Shown here in pieces: positions 11,087-20,889 of a stretch of 64,000 nt of DNA; the stretch's first letter is position 1, and each line of letters starts with the position of its first letter. This DNA is from Streptomyces sp. KMM 9044 (GTDB lineage Bacteria > Actinomycetota > Actinomycetes > Streptomycetales > Streptomycetaceae). The notes beneath the pieces were generated by a model. That model saw nothing but the letters and a program-made list of their open reading frames with translations. It had not been told where the DNA came from and searched no databases. Location: assembly GCF_024701375.2 (NCBI RefSeq), contig NZ_CP113910.1, forward strand, positions 4,402,001-4,466,000, written 5' to 3'. Position numbers and translations under genes: made by a program.

Positions 11087-11488
11087 TCAGTCGCCCCGCT
11101 GTTTCTCTTGCACGGCGTCCGTGACGTCCGGCGTCGGCGGAGCGATGGGCCGCAGTTTCAGCCAGACGAGGAAGAACAGGCCCAGGGCCAGCATGCCCAG
11201 ACCGGTCCACAGGTTGATGTTGACGCCCGCGGCCTTGTCGATGTCCGCGTCGGACGCGGTGATGCCCGCGATCGTGACGATGACGCCGTACACCACGAAC
11301 AGGGCGCCGATCAGGCGGCGGATGTCGAAGAGGCGGGCCGCGGTCGCGGACTTGGTCCGCAGTTCGGAGACCTCCTCCTGGAGGTCCTTGTCCGAATAGT
11401 GCGCCGCGTGCGCGGACGACGAGGATTCGGGGTGGGGCCCGGACCGGGAGGACCGGGGACGGTGCTGCTCGGAATGGTGTTCGGACAT
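11087..11488 (-). CDS. Small membrane protein, partner of the SSS symporter
   Basis: A 133-residue protein with a Ser/His-rich N-terminus, a short predicted coiled coil (YSDKDLQEEVSELRTKSATA), and two membrane helices (LIGALFVVYGVIVTIAGI and LWTGLGMLALGLFFLVWL), ending in a hydrophilic tail. It starts 21 bp after the symporter stop, with GGGAGG upstream, so it is almost surely cotranscribed. Small two-helix proteins often accompany SSS-family transporters, but a role as accessory subunit here is inference. Confidence 0.7.
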   Translation of the reverse strand: MSEHHSEQHRPRSSRSGPHPESSSSAHAAHYSDKDLQEEVSELRTKSATAARLFDIRRLIGALFVVYGVIVTIAGITASDADIDKAAGVNINLWTGLGMLALGLFFLVWLKLRPIAPPTPDVTDAVQEKQRGD

Positions 11489-11509
11489 GGTCTCTCAATC
11501 CTCCCGCGA

Positions 11510-13246
11510 TCAGAACGAGAACGGGATGTAGCAGGCTGCCGCCAGGATCACCGCGCTCCAGCCGAGCAGCGCCGGCTTGCGGTACCAGGCGTCGTCGCCC
11601 TCGGCGGGCGGCTCGGCCATGCCGGGCGAGGTGGTGCCGTAGACCAGGCCCTGGAGGTCCTCGGCCGGCTTGGGCGCGGTGAACAGTGACACCGCGACCA
11701 TCACCACCGCGCCGGCGACGAAGCCGGCGATCGCGGAGACGAAGTTGGCGCCCTGGTCGGTGGGGATGCCGACGATGCCCTGCTCGTAGAGGACGAAGTA
11801 GTTGACCATCGCGGCGGTGGTGCCGGCGAGCAGGCCCCAGAAGCCGGACCTCATCGACGCACGCTTCCAGAACATGCCGATGATGAAGACCACGAACATC
11901 GGCACGTTGAAGAAGGAGAACAGGGTCTGGAGGTAGCTCATGATGTTCGAGAACGACGAGGCGAGGAAGGCCGTGCCGATCGATGCCAGGACCCCGACCA
12001 CGGTGATCAGCCGGCCGAAGCGGACGTAGTACGCGTCCTCGCGGTCCTTCACCACGTACCGTGCCCAGATGTCGGTGGTGAAGACCGTGTTGAAGGCCGA
12101 GATGTTGGCCGCCATGCCCGCCATGAACGCCGCCAGCAGACCGGTCACCGCGATGCCCAGGACACCGTTGGGCAGCAGCTGTTCCATGAGGTACGGGATG
12201 GCGTCGTTGTACTGGAGATCGGAGTCGGGGGTGCCGATCTGCGGTACCAGGACGGCCGCGACCAGGCCGGGGATCATCACCAGGAAGACGATGAAGATCT
12301 TCGGGAACGCGGCGATGAGCGGGGTGCGCCGGGCCGCGGAGAGGTTCTTCGCGGACAGGGCGCGCTGCACCTCGGCGAAGTTGGTCGTCCAGTAGCCGAA
12401 GGACAGGACGAAGCCGAGGCCGAGGACGATGGTCAGCCAGTTGGCCCCGAGCGGGTTGTCGCTGCCGATGCCGGTGCCGCCCCAGGAAGTCATGAAGTCG
12501 GCGCCGCGGGACTCGGTGAGGGAGGCGGACAGACCGTCCCAGCCGCCCACGCTCTTCAGCCCGAGCACGGTGATCGGGATGAGCGCGGCGAGGATGACGA
12601 AGAACTGCAGCACCTCGTTGTAGATGGCCGAGGACAGGCCGCCGAGGGTGATGTACGCGAGCACGAAGAAGCCCGCGACCACGATGGCCACCCACTGCGG
12701 CCAGCCCAGCAGCGCCTCGACCACGATCGCCAGCGCGTAGAGGTTGACGCCGGCGATGAGGATGGACGCGCAGGCGAACAGCAGCGAGCTGAGCAGGTGG
12801 GCCGCCTTGTCGAAGCGCAGCAGCAGGAACTCGGGGACCGAGCGGACCTTGGAGCCGTAGTAGAACGGCATCATCACCAGGCCGAGGAAGACCATCGCCG
12901 GGATGGCGCCGATCCAGTACCAGTGCGTGGTGTAGACGCCGTACTGCGCGCTGTTGGCGGCCATGCCCAGGATCTCGGTGGCGCCCAGGTTGGCGGCGAC
13001 GAACGCCAGGCCGGTGACCCAGGCGGGCAGGGACCGGCCGGACAGGAAGAAGTCGAGGCTGGTCTTCACGGACCTGCGGGCCGCGAAGCCGATGCCGAGG
13101 ACGACGACGAAGTAGATCCCGAGGATCGTGTAGTCGAGCCAGTTGGTGGGCAGCCGCAGCTCGGCGGCGAGGTGGAACGTGCCGACGGTGTCGGCGGGTC
13201 CGGCGGAAATATTCAGGTGTGCAGTCAGATCTGTGGGGGTCTGCAT
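11510..13246 (-). CDS. Sodium:solute symporter (SSS family), probable sugar transporter
   Basis: A 578-residue membrane protein of the SSS family with about 14 predicted helices. The family-typical N-terminal region is visible: LDYTILGIYFVVVLGIGF, the DFFLSGRSLPAWVTGLAFVA segment, and GATEILGMAANSAQYG. Further helices include MPFYYGSKVRSVPEFLLLRFD and YITLGGLSSAIYNEVLQF. It is divergent from galT across a 218-bp region and lies next to the Leloir genes, so galactose (or glucose) with Na+ is the likely substrate; this is context, not a binding-site match. ATG 13246 is the first in-frame start. Confidence 0.88.
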   Translation of the reverse strand: MQTPTDLTAHLNISAGPADTVGTFHLAAELRLPTNWLDYTILGIYFVVVLGIGFAARRSVKTSLDFFLSGRSLPAWVTGLAFVAANLGATEILGMAANSAQYGVYTTHWYWIGAIPAMVFLGLVMMPFYYGSKVRSVPEFLLLRFDKAAHLLSSLLFACASILIAGVNLYALAIVVEALLGWPQWVAIVVAGFFVLAYITLGGLSSAIYNEVLQFFVILAALIPITVLGLKSVGGWDGLSASLTESRGADFMTSWGGTGIGSDNPLGANWLTIVLGLGFVLSFGYWTTNFAEVQRALSAKNLSAARRTPLIAAFPKIFIVFLVMIPGLVAAVLVPQIGTPDSDLQYNDAIPYLMEQLLPNGVLGIAVTGLLAAFMAGMAANISAFNTVFTTDIWARYVVKDREDAYYVRFGRLITVVGVLASIGTAFLASSFSNIMSYLQTLFSFFNVPMFVVFIIGMFWKRASMRSGFWGLLAGTTAAMVNYFVLYEQGIVGIPTDQGANFVSAIAGFVAGAVVMVAVSLFTAPKPAEDLQGLVYGTTSPGMAEPPAEGDDAWYRKPALLGWSAVILAAACYIPFSF

Positions 13247-13296
13247 GAGTACTCGCTTCGTTGCGCGAACCGATACGTCGCGGAACCTAATGCCTC

Positions 13297-13317
13297 CGTG
13301 TTCAGTGATTGAACACG
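13297..13317. promoter_or_regulatory. Palindromic putative operator between symporter and galT
   Basis: A perfect inverted repeat, CGTGTTCA-GTGAT-TGAACACG, sits 50 bp upstream of the symporter start and about 150 bp upstream of galT. The surrounding 120 bp is unusually AT-rich for this genome (TGTTTGATTGTGATG, TGTTTTGGTATGTTGATT), as expected for a divergent promoter. The likely ligand would be a DeoR-, GntR- or LacI-type galactose regulator; none is encoded nearby. Confidence 0.5.
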
Positions 13318-13464
13318 CCCACTGATGCTCTTTGTTTGATTGTGATGCGGACCGCCCAGGTGAGTCATGTTTTGGTATGTTGATTTCTGTTGGAAGTGTG
13401 CGAAGATATGTGATGACGGCGCGGCGAAGACGGCGCGGCGAACAGCTCGAATGGAGCGTCCGGC

Positions 13465-14526
13465 GTGAAGAAGACCTCGACCCGGCTGGCCGACGGTCGC
13501 GAACTCATCTACTACGACCTCAGCGACGACGCCGTGCGCGACGCGGCCGACCGCCGCCCGCTGGACGCCACCGTCACGACGTCCGAGATCCGCCGCGACC
13601 CGCTGCTCGGCGACTCCGTGGCCGTCGCTTCCCACCGCCAGGGCCGTATCTACCACCCGCCGGCCGACGAATGCCCCCTGTGCCCCTCCGAGGGTGACCG
13701 GCTCAGCGAGATCCCCGACTCCTCGTACGACGTCGTGGTCTTCGAGAACCGCTTCCCCTCCCTGGCCGGCGACTCCGGCCGCTGTGAGGTCGTCTGCTTC
13801 ACCTCCGACCACAACGCCTCCTTCGGCTCCCTGGACGAGGAGCAGGTACGCCTGGTCCTGGACGCGTGGACGGACAGGACGTCGGAGCTGTCCCATCTGC
13901 CCTCCGTCGACCAGGTGTTCTGCTTCGAGAACCGGGGGGCCGAGATCGGCGTCACTCTCCAGCACCCGCACGGGCAGATCTACGCCTACCCCTTCACCAC
14001 CCCCCGTACCGCCCTGATGCTCCGCCAAGTGGCCGCACACAAGGAGGCATCCGGCGGGGCGAACCTGTTCGACACCGTCCTGGCGGAGGAACTGGCGGGG
14101 GAGCGGGTCGTCCTGGAGGGCGACCACTGGGCCGCCTACGTGCCGTACGCCGCGCACTGGCCCTACGAGGTCCACCTGTATCCCAAGCGCCGGGTCCCCG
14201 ACCTGCTGGGGCTCGACGAGGCGGCACGCACAGAGTTTCCCCGGGTCTATCTGGAACTGTTGCGACGGTTCGACCGGATCTTCGGCGAGGGCGAGCCTGT
14301 GACCCCGTACATCGCGGCCTGGCACCAGGCCCCGTTCGGCGCGCTGGAGGAGTTCGACGGGGTCACGCGCGACGACTTCGCGCTCCACCTCGAGCTTTTC
14401 ACCATTCGCCGCACATCCGGCAAGCTGAAGTTCCTCGCGGGCTCCGAATCCGGCATGAACGTGTTCATCAACGACGTGCCGCCGGAGCGCGCGGCCGAGC
14501 GACTGCGAGAGGTAGCGAGTTCATGA
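13465..14526 (+). CDS. galT: Galactose-1-phosphate uridylyltransferase GalT
   Basis: A 353-residue Leloir-pathway enzyme (UDP-glucose + Gal-1-P to UDP-galactose + Glc-1-P). The active-site HPHGQIY with the nucleophilic His is visible ([13 protein letters not shown]), along with the zinc-binding CPLCPSE region near residue 75 and FENRFPSL. The length is normal. ATGA overlaps the galE start (14523-14526), so translation is coupled in a galT-galE-galK operon. Confidence 0.95.
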   Translation: MKKTSTRLADGRELIYYDLSDDAVRDAADRRPLDATVTTSEIRRDPLLGDSVAVASHRQGRIYHPPADECPLCPSEGDRLSEIPDSSYDVVVFENRFPSLAGDSGRCEVVCFTSDHNASFGSLDEEQVRLVLDAWTDRTSELSHLPSVDQVFCFENRGAEIGVTLQHPHGQIYAYPFTTPRTALMLRQVAAHKEASGGANLFDTVLAEELAGERVVLEGDHWAAYVPYAAHWPYEVHLYPKRRVPDLLGLDEAARTEFPRVYLELLRRFDRIFGEGEPVTPYIAAWHQAPFGALEEFDGVTRDDFALHLELFTIRRTSGKLKFLAGSESGMNVFINDVPPERAAERLREVASS

Positions 14527-15494
14527 GCGGGAAGTACCTGGTCACCGGTGGCGCGGGTTACGTCGGAAGTGTCGTCGCCCAGCACCTGCTGGAGGCGGGC
14601 CACGAGGTCGTCGTCCTGGACAACCTCTCCACCGGCGTACGCGAGGCCGTCCCGGCCGGTGCTTCCCTCGTCGAGGGCGACATCCGTGACGCGGCGGCGT
14701 GGCTGGACCCCTCCTTCGACGGCGTGCTGCACTTCGCCGCGTACTCCCAGGTCGGCGAGTCCGTCGTGAAGCCCGAGAAGTACTGGGAGAACAACGTCGG
14801 CGGCACCATGGCCCTGCTCGGCGCCATGCGCGGGGCGGGGGTGCGCCGGCTGGTGTTCTCCTCCACGGCGGCCACCTACGGCGAGCCCGAGCAGGTCCCG
14901 ATCGTCGAGTCCGCCCCGACCAGCCCCACCAACCCCTACGGTGCCACCAAGCTCGCCGTCGACCACATGATCACCGGCGAGGCGGCGGCCCACGGCCTGG
15001 GCGCGGTCTCGCTGCGCTACTTCAACGTGGCCGGCGCGTACGGACAGTACGGGGAGCGGCACGATCCCGAGTCCCACCTGATCCCGCTCGTCCTCCAGGT
15101 CGCCCGGGGCCGCCGCGAGGCGATCAGCGTCTACGGCGACGACTACCCGACGCCGGACGGCACCTGCGTACGCGACTACATCCACGTCGCCGACCTGGCC
15201 GAGGCCCACCTGCTGGCCCTGACCGCGGCGGCCCCCGGCGAACACCTCGTCTGCAACCTCGGCAACGGCAGCGGCTTCTCCGTCCGCGAGGTGATCGAGA
15301 CGGTCCGCCGGGTCACCGGCCACCCGGTCCCCGAGATCGTGGCCCCCCGCCGGGGCGGCGACCCGGCGGTCCTGGTGGCGTCGGCCGCCGCGGCCCACGA
15401 GAAGCTGGGCTGGAAGCCCACCCGCCCGGACCTCGCCGGAATCGTCGCGGACGCGTGGGAGTTCGCGCAGCGGCGGCAGCAGAGCAAGCAGTAA
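14523..15494 (+). CDS. galE: UDP-glucose 4-epimerase GalE
   Basis: A 323-residue extended SDR enzyme that interconverts UDP-galactose and UDP-glucose. The NAD-binding TGGAGYVGS is at the N-terminus, and [11 protein letters not shown] and the catalytic NPYGATK (YxxxK) follow, then LRYFNVAGA and [12 protein letters not shown]. The start overlaps the galT stop; the open frame upstream is fortuitous. galK follows 54 bp later. Confidence 0.95.
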   Translation: MSGKYLVTGGAGYVGSVVAQHLLEAGHEVVVLDNLSTGVREAVPAGASLVEGDIRDAAAWLDPSFDGVLHFAAYSQVGESVVKPEKYWENNVGGTMALLGAMRGAGVRRLVFSSTAATYGEPEQVPIVESAPTSPTNPYGATKLAVDHMITGEAAAHGLGAVSLRYFNVAGAYGQYGERHDPESHLIPLVLQVARGRREAISVYGDDYPTPDGTCVRDYIHVADLAEAHLLALTAAAPGEHLVCNLGNGSGFSVREVIETVRRVTGHPVPEIVAPRRGGDPAVLVASAAAAHEKLGWKPTRPDLAGIVADAWEFAQRRQQSKQ

Positions 15495-15548
15495 CAGGAC
15501 GTTCGGGATGTTCAGGACGTTCGGTACGACGAAGGGTCAGGTCAGGGC

Positions 15549-16730
<1,182 letters not shown>

Positions 16731-16965
16731 AGCGGGCCGGTGGTGCCGGTCGGGCCCCGGCGTCACCGGCCGCGAAGCACATGGGCGACACGAGAGCGAC
16801 GCGGACCGGGCCGGGTTCGGGCGTCGGGACGTCCGGGCAGCCCTGCGGGCCGTTTGCCTCTCGGCGACGGTTGCGGCCCTCTTTCGCGATGCCTGTTTCA
16901 CGGTACTCGTAGGCGCGAGGCCATCAGGGCGCGTTTCCGTCCGGGGACCGCCCCGCGGCCCCTGT
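16731..16965. other. Non-coding stretch between galK and the Uma2 locus
   Basis: GC-rich spacer with no convincing gene or strong hairpin. The conserved Uma2 upstream block starts at its right end. Confidence 0.5.
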
Positions 16966-16992
16966 CGTCACCCTTTGTGATGACGATCAACG
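16966..16992 (+). promoter_or_regulatory. Conserved upstream block of Uma2 gene, second copy
   Basis: Contains GTCACCCTTTGTGATGAC and is followed by GGCGGCTACCGTGGG, matching the block at 3854-3880 on the other strand. This is the likely promoter/operator of the 17049 gene. Confidence 0.4.
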
Positions 16993-17048
16993 AAACCGGC
17001 GGCTACCGTGGGCGGGCAGGCCGAGAGTCCCTCCCCGTGGGAGGAACC

Positions 17049-17641
17049 ATGACCGCCGAGCCCCTCGCCGAGCCGACCGCAGAGCCCGGCTGCCGCCGGC
17101 CGGTGCCGCCCCGGGACGGATACACCGTGGACGCCCTCCCGCCGCACACCGGGCTGATCGACGAGAGCCTGGTTTTCGTGAGTCCGCAGTGGTATTCCCA
17201 CAGCACCGTGTCGGCCTTTTGGTGGCGGTCTGCGCCGCACGGTTCCCAGGGACAGGAAGGTCGTCCGGGGGGACCATCGTCCTAGACCGCCGCGACGGAC
17301 CGGAACCCGACATCTCCGTAGTGCGCGCCGGGGCCGTCACCGGCAGGGAACAGACCCGTTTCCAGGCCACGGACGTCCTGCTCGCCGTCGAAGTGATCTC
17401 CCCGGATTCAGAGGCTCGTGACCGCGACACCAAGCCGCGCAAGTACGCCGCCGCGGGCATCCCGCACTTCCGGCTGGCCGACACGGGCGGTGCGGACCGG
17501 CACCCGGTCGTCCGGGTCCACGAACTCGACCCGGTGACCAAGGCCTACGACCTGACAGGCACCCGGCGTGAACTGCTCGAACTCGGTGCGCCGTACGACA
17601 GCGACATCGACGTCACCTCGGAAGCGCTCGACGGTCTCTGA
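17049..17641 (+). pseudogene. Uma2-family (DUF820) gene, frameshifted
   Basis: ATG 17049 follows GGGAGGAACC. The first frame encodes RDGYTVDALPPHTGLIDESLVFVSPQ, in which the usual linker (DLFALPDLPPHT) has lost a few codons. The rest of the protein continues in another frame that ends at 17641 (GGTIVLDRRDGPEPDISVVR, LLAVEVISPDSEARDRDT, KYAAAGIPHFRL). The shift lies about 17200-17270, in sequence without Uma2 similarity. It is a paralogue of the dead copy at 3054-3811. Both the linker deletion and the frameshift argue that it is non-functional, although the C-terminal half alone retains the catalytic-type residues. Confidence 0.75.
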
Positions 17642-17694
17642 CCGGTCCCGCCCCAGCGGTTCGGAGCCCGGACGGTCCGACGAGCCCCGACGTC

Positions 17695-18135
17695 TCACCC
17701 CAGCCGCTTGACCAGGGTGTACTCCGTGATGCCCGGCGGGTAGTCCGGGATCACGCAGACCACCTTGTAGCCGTGGCGTCGGTAGAACTCCGGGGCCTGG
17801 AAGTCCCAGGTCTCCACGCGGGAGGAGCGGCAGCCGCGGGCCGTGGCGAGGCGTTCCGCCTCGGTGAGCAGGAGGGTGCCGAGGCCCGCTCCGCGGTGGC
17901 GTTCGTCGACCCACAGGTACGTCACGTGCAGCCAGGCCGCCCAGGTGTGGCCGACCAGGCCGCCCGCGAGACCACCGTCCGGGTCCGATGCCCACACGTG
18001 CAAAGGGGAGTCGCGTTCCTGTGAGGTGCCGCGCAGCGCCCGCAGGACCGAGGACGCCGCCGTGTTGGTGTCCCGCAGTCGACTGCGGAGCAGATCACGT
18101 CGGGCCTTGTCGACTTCTGTCTCCAGACGAAACAT
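17695..18135 (-). CDS. GNAT-family N-acetyltransferase
   Basis: A protein of about 146 residues with the GNAT acetyl-CoA loop: VDERHRGAGLGTLLLTEAE followed by a RVETWDFQAPEFYRRHGY segment. The substrate is unknown. I prefer the ATG at 18135, preceded by GGTGAG; an ATG at 18147 and one further upstream are possible and would add 4-13 residues. Confidence 0.85.
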   Translation of the reverse strand: MFRLETEVDKARRDLLRSRLRDTNTAASSVLRALRGTSQERDSPLHVWASDPDGGLAGGLVGHTWAAWLHVTYLWVDERHRGAGLGTLLLTEAERLATARGCRSSRVETWDFQAPEFYRRHGYKVVCVIPDYPPGITEYTLVKRLG

Positions 18136-18395
18136 GCGGCTCACCATAAACGCGCAGGGGCGCAAGTTCTGCAAAGAGCCTTCCGCTCCCGGCCCCCGTC
18201 CGTACTCTGATGGGCAACGCCGGTGGGGTCGGCGCCGTTCAGGGGCGGGACACCCGGGTACGCGATCCGGGGCGGGGCGGTGGGGACGTGCGGCGGCGGC
18301 CGGGCGGTTCCCGGCGGCCCGCCCCGGTGCTGGTGTCGTCCTCCGACGCCAGAGGTAGTCCCCTGCTCTGCGGAGAGCACGGGGGAGGGGGTTTC

Positions 18396-19163
18396 ATGCA
18401 ACGTGTCCGAGTCCTGGTCGTCGACGACCACCGCATCTTCGCCGAGTCGCTCGCCGCGGCCCTGGCCGCCGAGCCGGACGTCGAGGTGTCCGCGGCGGGC
18501 AGCGGCCCGGCCGCACTGCGCTGCCTGGAACGGGCCGCCGGCGAGGGGCGGCGGTTCGACGTCCTGCTCGTCGACGCCGACCTGGGGGGCAGGGTACCGG
18601 CCGGCCGGTCCGCCGTACCCGTCCAGGCGGGCGACGAGGACGGCCTGGTCGACGGGATGTCCCTGGTCACCGGGGTGCGTTCGGTCCACCCGCAGGTACG
18701 GATCGTCGTGCTCGCCGAGAAGGACGATCCGCGCCGCGCGGCGCTCGCCCTCCAGGCCGGCGCCGGCGGCTGGGTCGCCAAGGACTGCTCGCTGAGCCGG
18801 CTGCTCACCGTCGTCCGGGGCGTGCTGCGCGACGAGACGCATCTGCCGCCCGCCCTGCTCACCGGTGTGCTGCGTGAACTCACCGCAGCCCGCAAGCACC
18901 GCACCGAGAGCGAGCGGCTTGTGGAGTCCCTGACCCCGCGCGAGCGGGAGGTGCTGCGGTGCATGGTCGCGGGCCTGGGGCGCAAGGCCGTCGCCGAGCG
19001 CCTGTACCTGTCCCCGCACACCGTCCGGACGCACATGCAGAACGTGCTCGGCAAACTGGGCGTGCACTCCACCCTGGCCGCCGTCGCCCTCGCCCGGCGG
19101 GCGGGTGTCGGGCCCGCCGACCTAACCGGGGATGTTGTCGAACGGGGCGGTCAGCTGGCGTAG
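18396..19163 (+). CDS. LuxR/NarL-family response regulator
   Basis: A 255-residue protein: receiver domain with VVDDHR (residues 8-13), the phosphoacceptor in FDVLLVDADL (Asp60) and GGWVAKD (conserved Lys), then a LuxR HTH (LTPREREVLRCMVAGLGRKA, then SPHTVRTHMQNVLGKLGV). A loop of about 25 residues after the phosphoacceptor is longer than usual. The ATG follows GGGGGAGGGGG. It has no adjacent kinase. Its last 42 bp overlap the convergent MarR gene. Confidence 0.88.
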   Translation: MQRVRVLVVDDHRIFAESLAAALAAEPDVEVSAAGSGPAALRCLERAAGEGRRFDVLLVDADLGGRVPAGRSAVPVQAGDEDGLVDGMSLVTGVRSVHPQVRIVVLAEKDDPRRAALALQAGAGGWVAKDCSLSRLLTVVRGVLRDETHLPPALLTGVLRELTAARKHRTESERLVESLTPREREVLRCMVAGLGRKAVAERLYLSPHTVRTHMQNVLGKLGVHSTLAAVALARRAGVGPADLTGDVVERGGQLA

Positions 19164-19619
19164 CAGGCCCGCCAGTTCGGCGCGTTGGGCGCTGGGGAGT
19201 TCGGCGAGGATCGCCCGCTCCTGCGCCAGCAGTCCGGCCAGTGCCTGGTCGCCGCGGTCGCGGCCCTCGTCCGTGAGGCGGACCAGGACCCCGCGCCGGT
19301 CGCTGGGGTCGGGCAGGCGCTCCACCAGACCCTTCGTGGTCAGGCGGTCGATACGGTTGGTCATCGTGCCCGAGGTGACCAGCGTCTGCGTGAGGAGCTG
19401 CCCCGGCGAGAGCTGGTAGGGGGCGCCCGCGCGGCGCAGCGCGGTCAGGACGTCGAACTCCCAGGGCTCCAGACCGTGCTCGGCGAAGGCCAGTCTGCGA
19501 GCCCGGTCCAGGTGCCGGGCGAGCCTGCTCACCCGGCTGAGCACCTCGAGCGGTTCCACGTCGAGGTCCGGGCGCTCCCGGCGCCATGCTGCGACCAGCC
19601 GATCGACCTCGTCCTCCAT
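19122..19619 (-). CDS. MarR-family transcriptional regulator
   Basis: A 165-residue winged-helix protein: RHLDRARRLAFAEHGLEPWEFDVLTALRRAG, then the recognition helix region LLTQTLVTSGTMTNRIDRL and the wing KGLVERLPDPSDRRGVLVRLT. It is divergent from a broken methyltransferase, with three repeated half-sites in between, so it probably autoregulates. The C-terminus overlaps the convergent response-regulator gene by 42 bp. Confidence 0.88.
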   Translation of the reverse strand: MEDEVDRLVAAWRRERPDLDVEPLEVLSRVSRLARHLDRARRLAFAEHGLEPWEFDVLTALRRAGAPYQLSPGQLLTQTLVTSGTMTNRIDRLTTKGLVERLPDPSDRRGVLVRLTDEGRDRGDQALAGLLAQERAILAELPSAQRAELAGLLRQLTAPFDNIPG

Positions 19620-19640
19620 GGCGATCAGTGTAATGGTTGT

Positions 19641-19681
19641 GTCGATGTGAAGTCTCTTGATGTCAAACTTCTTGATGTCGA
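19641..19681. promoter_or_regulatory. Triple 15-bp-spaced repeats, putative MarR operator
   Basis: Three similar 11-mers follow each other with a 15-bp period: GTCGATGTGAA (19641), CTTGATGTCAA (19656) and CTTGATGTCGA (19671). On the opposite strand they read TTGACATCAAG, a motif type found at MarR/OhrR operators in Streptomyces. They lie 22 bp upstream of the marR start. Confidence 0.5.
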
Positions 19682-19749
19682 GTTAGGGTGTGGAGGGTGT
19701 GGGTACCTGTCCGCAGGCTGCCCCGAGTGCGAGGAGGCGCTCCGCGCCC

Positions 19750-20215
19750 GTGGCCACCGGCCCCCTCTGGGACCCCGCCCCGTACCTGCGGCGTACCGGT
19801 CACCGTGCCCGCCCCTTCCTCGACCTCCTCGACCTCCTCGCCCGTGTCCCCGCACTCCCCGGCGATCCGCCCCGCACCGCCGACCTCGGCTGCGGCACCG
19901 GCCACGTCACCGCGCTGCTCGCCGAGCGCCGGCCGCTCGCCCGCGTCGCCGGCTACGACCACTCGCCCGAGATGCTCGGTACGGCGGATGCCGGCCACGC
20001 GGGCCCCACCCCCGGCGGCGGCCGGATCGGCTTCGCCCGCGCCGACGTCCGCACCTGGGCGCCCGGGCCGGGCCGTACGACCTGATCGTCAGCAACGCAG
20101 CCCTGCACCGGATCCCCGGACACGCGGACCGGTTCGCGGACTGGATGGCGGGTCTCGCGCCCGGCGGCACCCTCGCCTTCCGTGATTCCCCGGAGCGGCT
20201 GCATGAATGTCCTAG
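19750..20215 (+). pseudogene. Class I SAM methyltransferase (trans-aconitate methyltransferase-like), broken
   Basis: GTG 19750 opens a frame with LWDPAPYLRRTGHRARPF, the SAM loop TADLGCGTGHVTALLAER and GYDHSPEMLGTADA. The frame ends at 20085, while homology resumes in another frame (PYDLIVSNAALHRIPGHADRFADWM, then LAPGGTLAF), indicating a frameshift near 20063-20075 in a CGGGCCGGG stretch. The C-terminal half expected of the family (about 260 residues) is missing: homology stops near 20190, just before the end of the convergent TetR gene. It is therefore both frameshifted and truncated. Confidence 0.8.
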
Positions 20216-20889
20216 TTCTTCCGGTGCCCGATCAGCCGGGGCTTCTGCTTCAGGCCGTCCAGGCCGTGCCAGGCCAGGTTGACCAGGTGCGCGGCCACCT
20301 CCGCCTTCTTCGGCTTGCGGACGTCCAGCCACCACTGGCCGGTCAGCGCCACCATCCCGACCAGCGCCTGTGCGTACAGCGGAGCCAGCTTCGAATCGAA
20401 GCCGCGGTTCTTGAACTCGCGGCCCAGGATGTCCTCCACCTGCGTGGCGATGTCCGAGATGAGGGAGGCGAAGGTGCCGGTCGACTGCGGGATCGGGGAG
20501 TCACGGACCAGGATGCGGAACCCGTCCGTGTACTCCTCGATGTAGTCCAGCAGGGCGAACGCCGCCTGCTCGCACAGCTCCCGCGGATGACCCGCGGTCA
20601 GCGAACCCGTCACCATGTCCAGCAGACGCCGCATCTCGCGGTCCACCACCACCGCGTACAGGCCCTCCTTGCCGCCGAAGTGCTCGTACACCACGGGCTT
20701 GGAGACCCCGGCCTTCGCCGCGATCTCCTCCACCGACGTGCCCTCGAAGCCCTTCTCGGCGAACAGGGTGCGGCCGATCTCCAGCAGTTGCTGACGGCGC
20801 TCCGCGCCGGTCATCCGGGTGCGGCGGGCACGCCGCGGCCTGTCATTGCTCGGGGTGCTGCTGGAGTCGGTCGCCACGGCGACCATCAT
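20212..20889 (-). CDS. TetR-family regulator, coupled to the fatty-acid desaturase gene
   Basis: A 225-residue protein: a basic N-terminus, then the TetR HTH (RRQQLLEIGRTLFAEKGFEG, VEEIAAKAGVSKPVVYEHFG) and an all-helical ligand domain. Its ATG overlaps the desaturase stop by 4 bp (20886-20889), so both are made from one message. This arrangement suggests it controls unsaturated fatty-acid synthesis, probably through the paired inverted repeats upstream of the desaturase. The ligand is unknown. Confidence 0.88.
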   Translation of the reverse strand: MMVAVATDSSSTPSNDRPRRARRTRMTGAERRQQLLEIGRTLFAEKGFEGTSVEEIAAKAGVSKPVVYEHFGGKEGLYAVVVDREMRRLLDMVTGSLTAGHPRELCEQAAFALLDYIEEYTDGFRILVRDSPIPQSTGTFASLISDIATQVEDILGREFKNRGFDSKLAPLYAQALVGMVALTGQWWLDVRKPKKAEVAAHLVNLAWHGLDGLKQKPRLIGHRKN

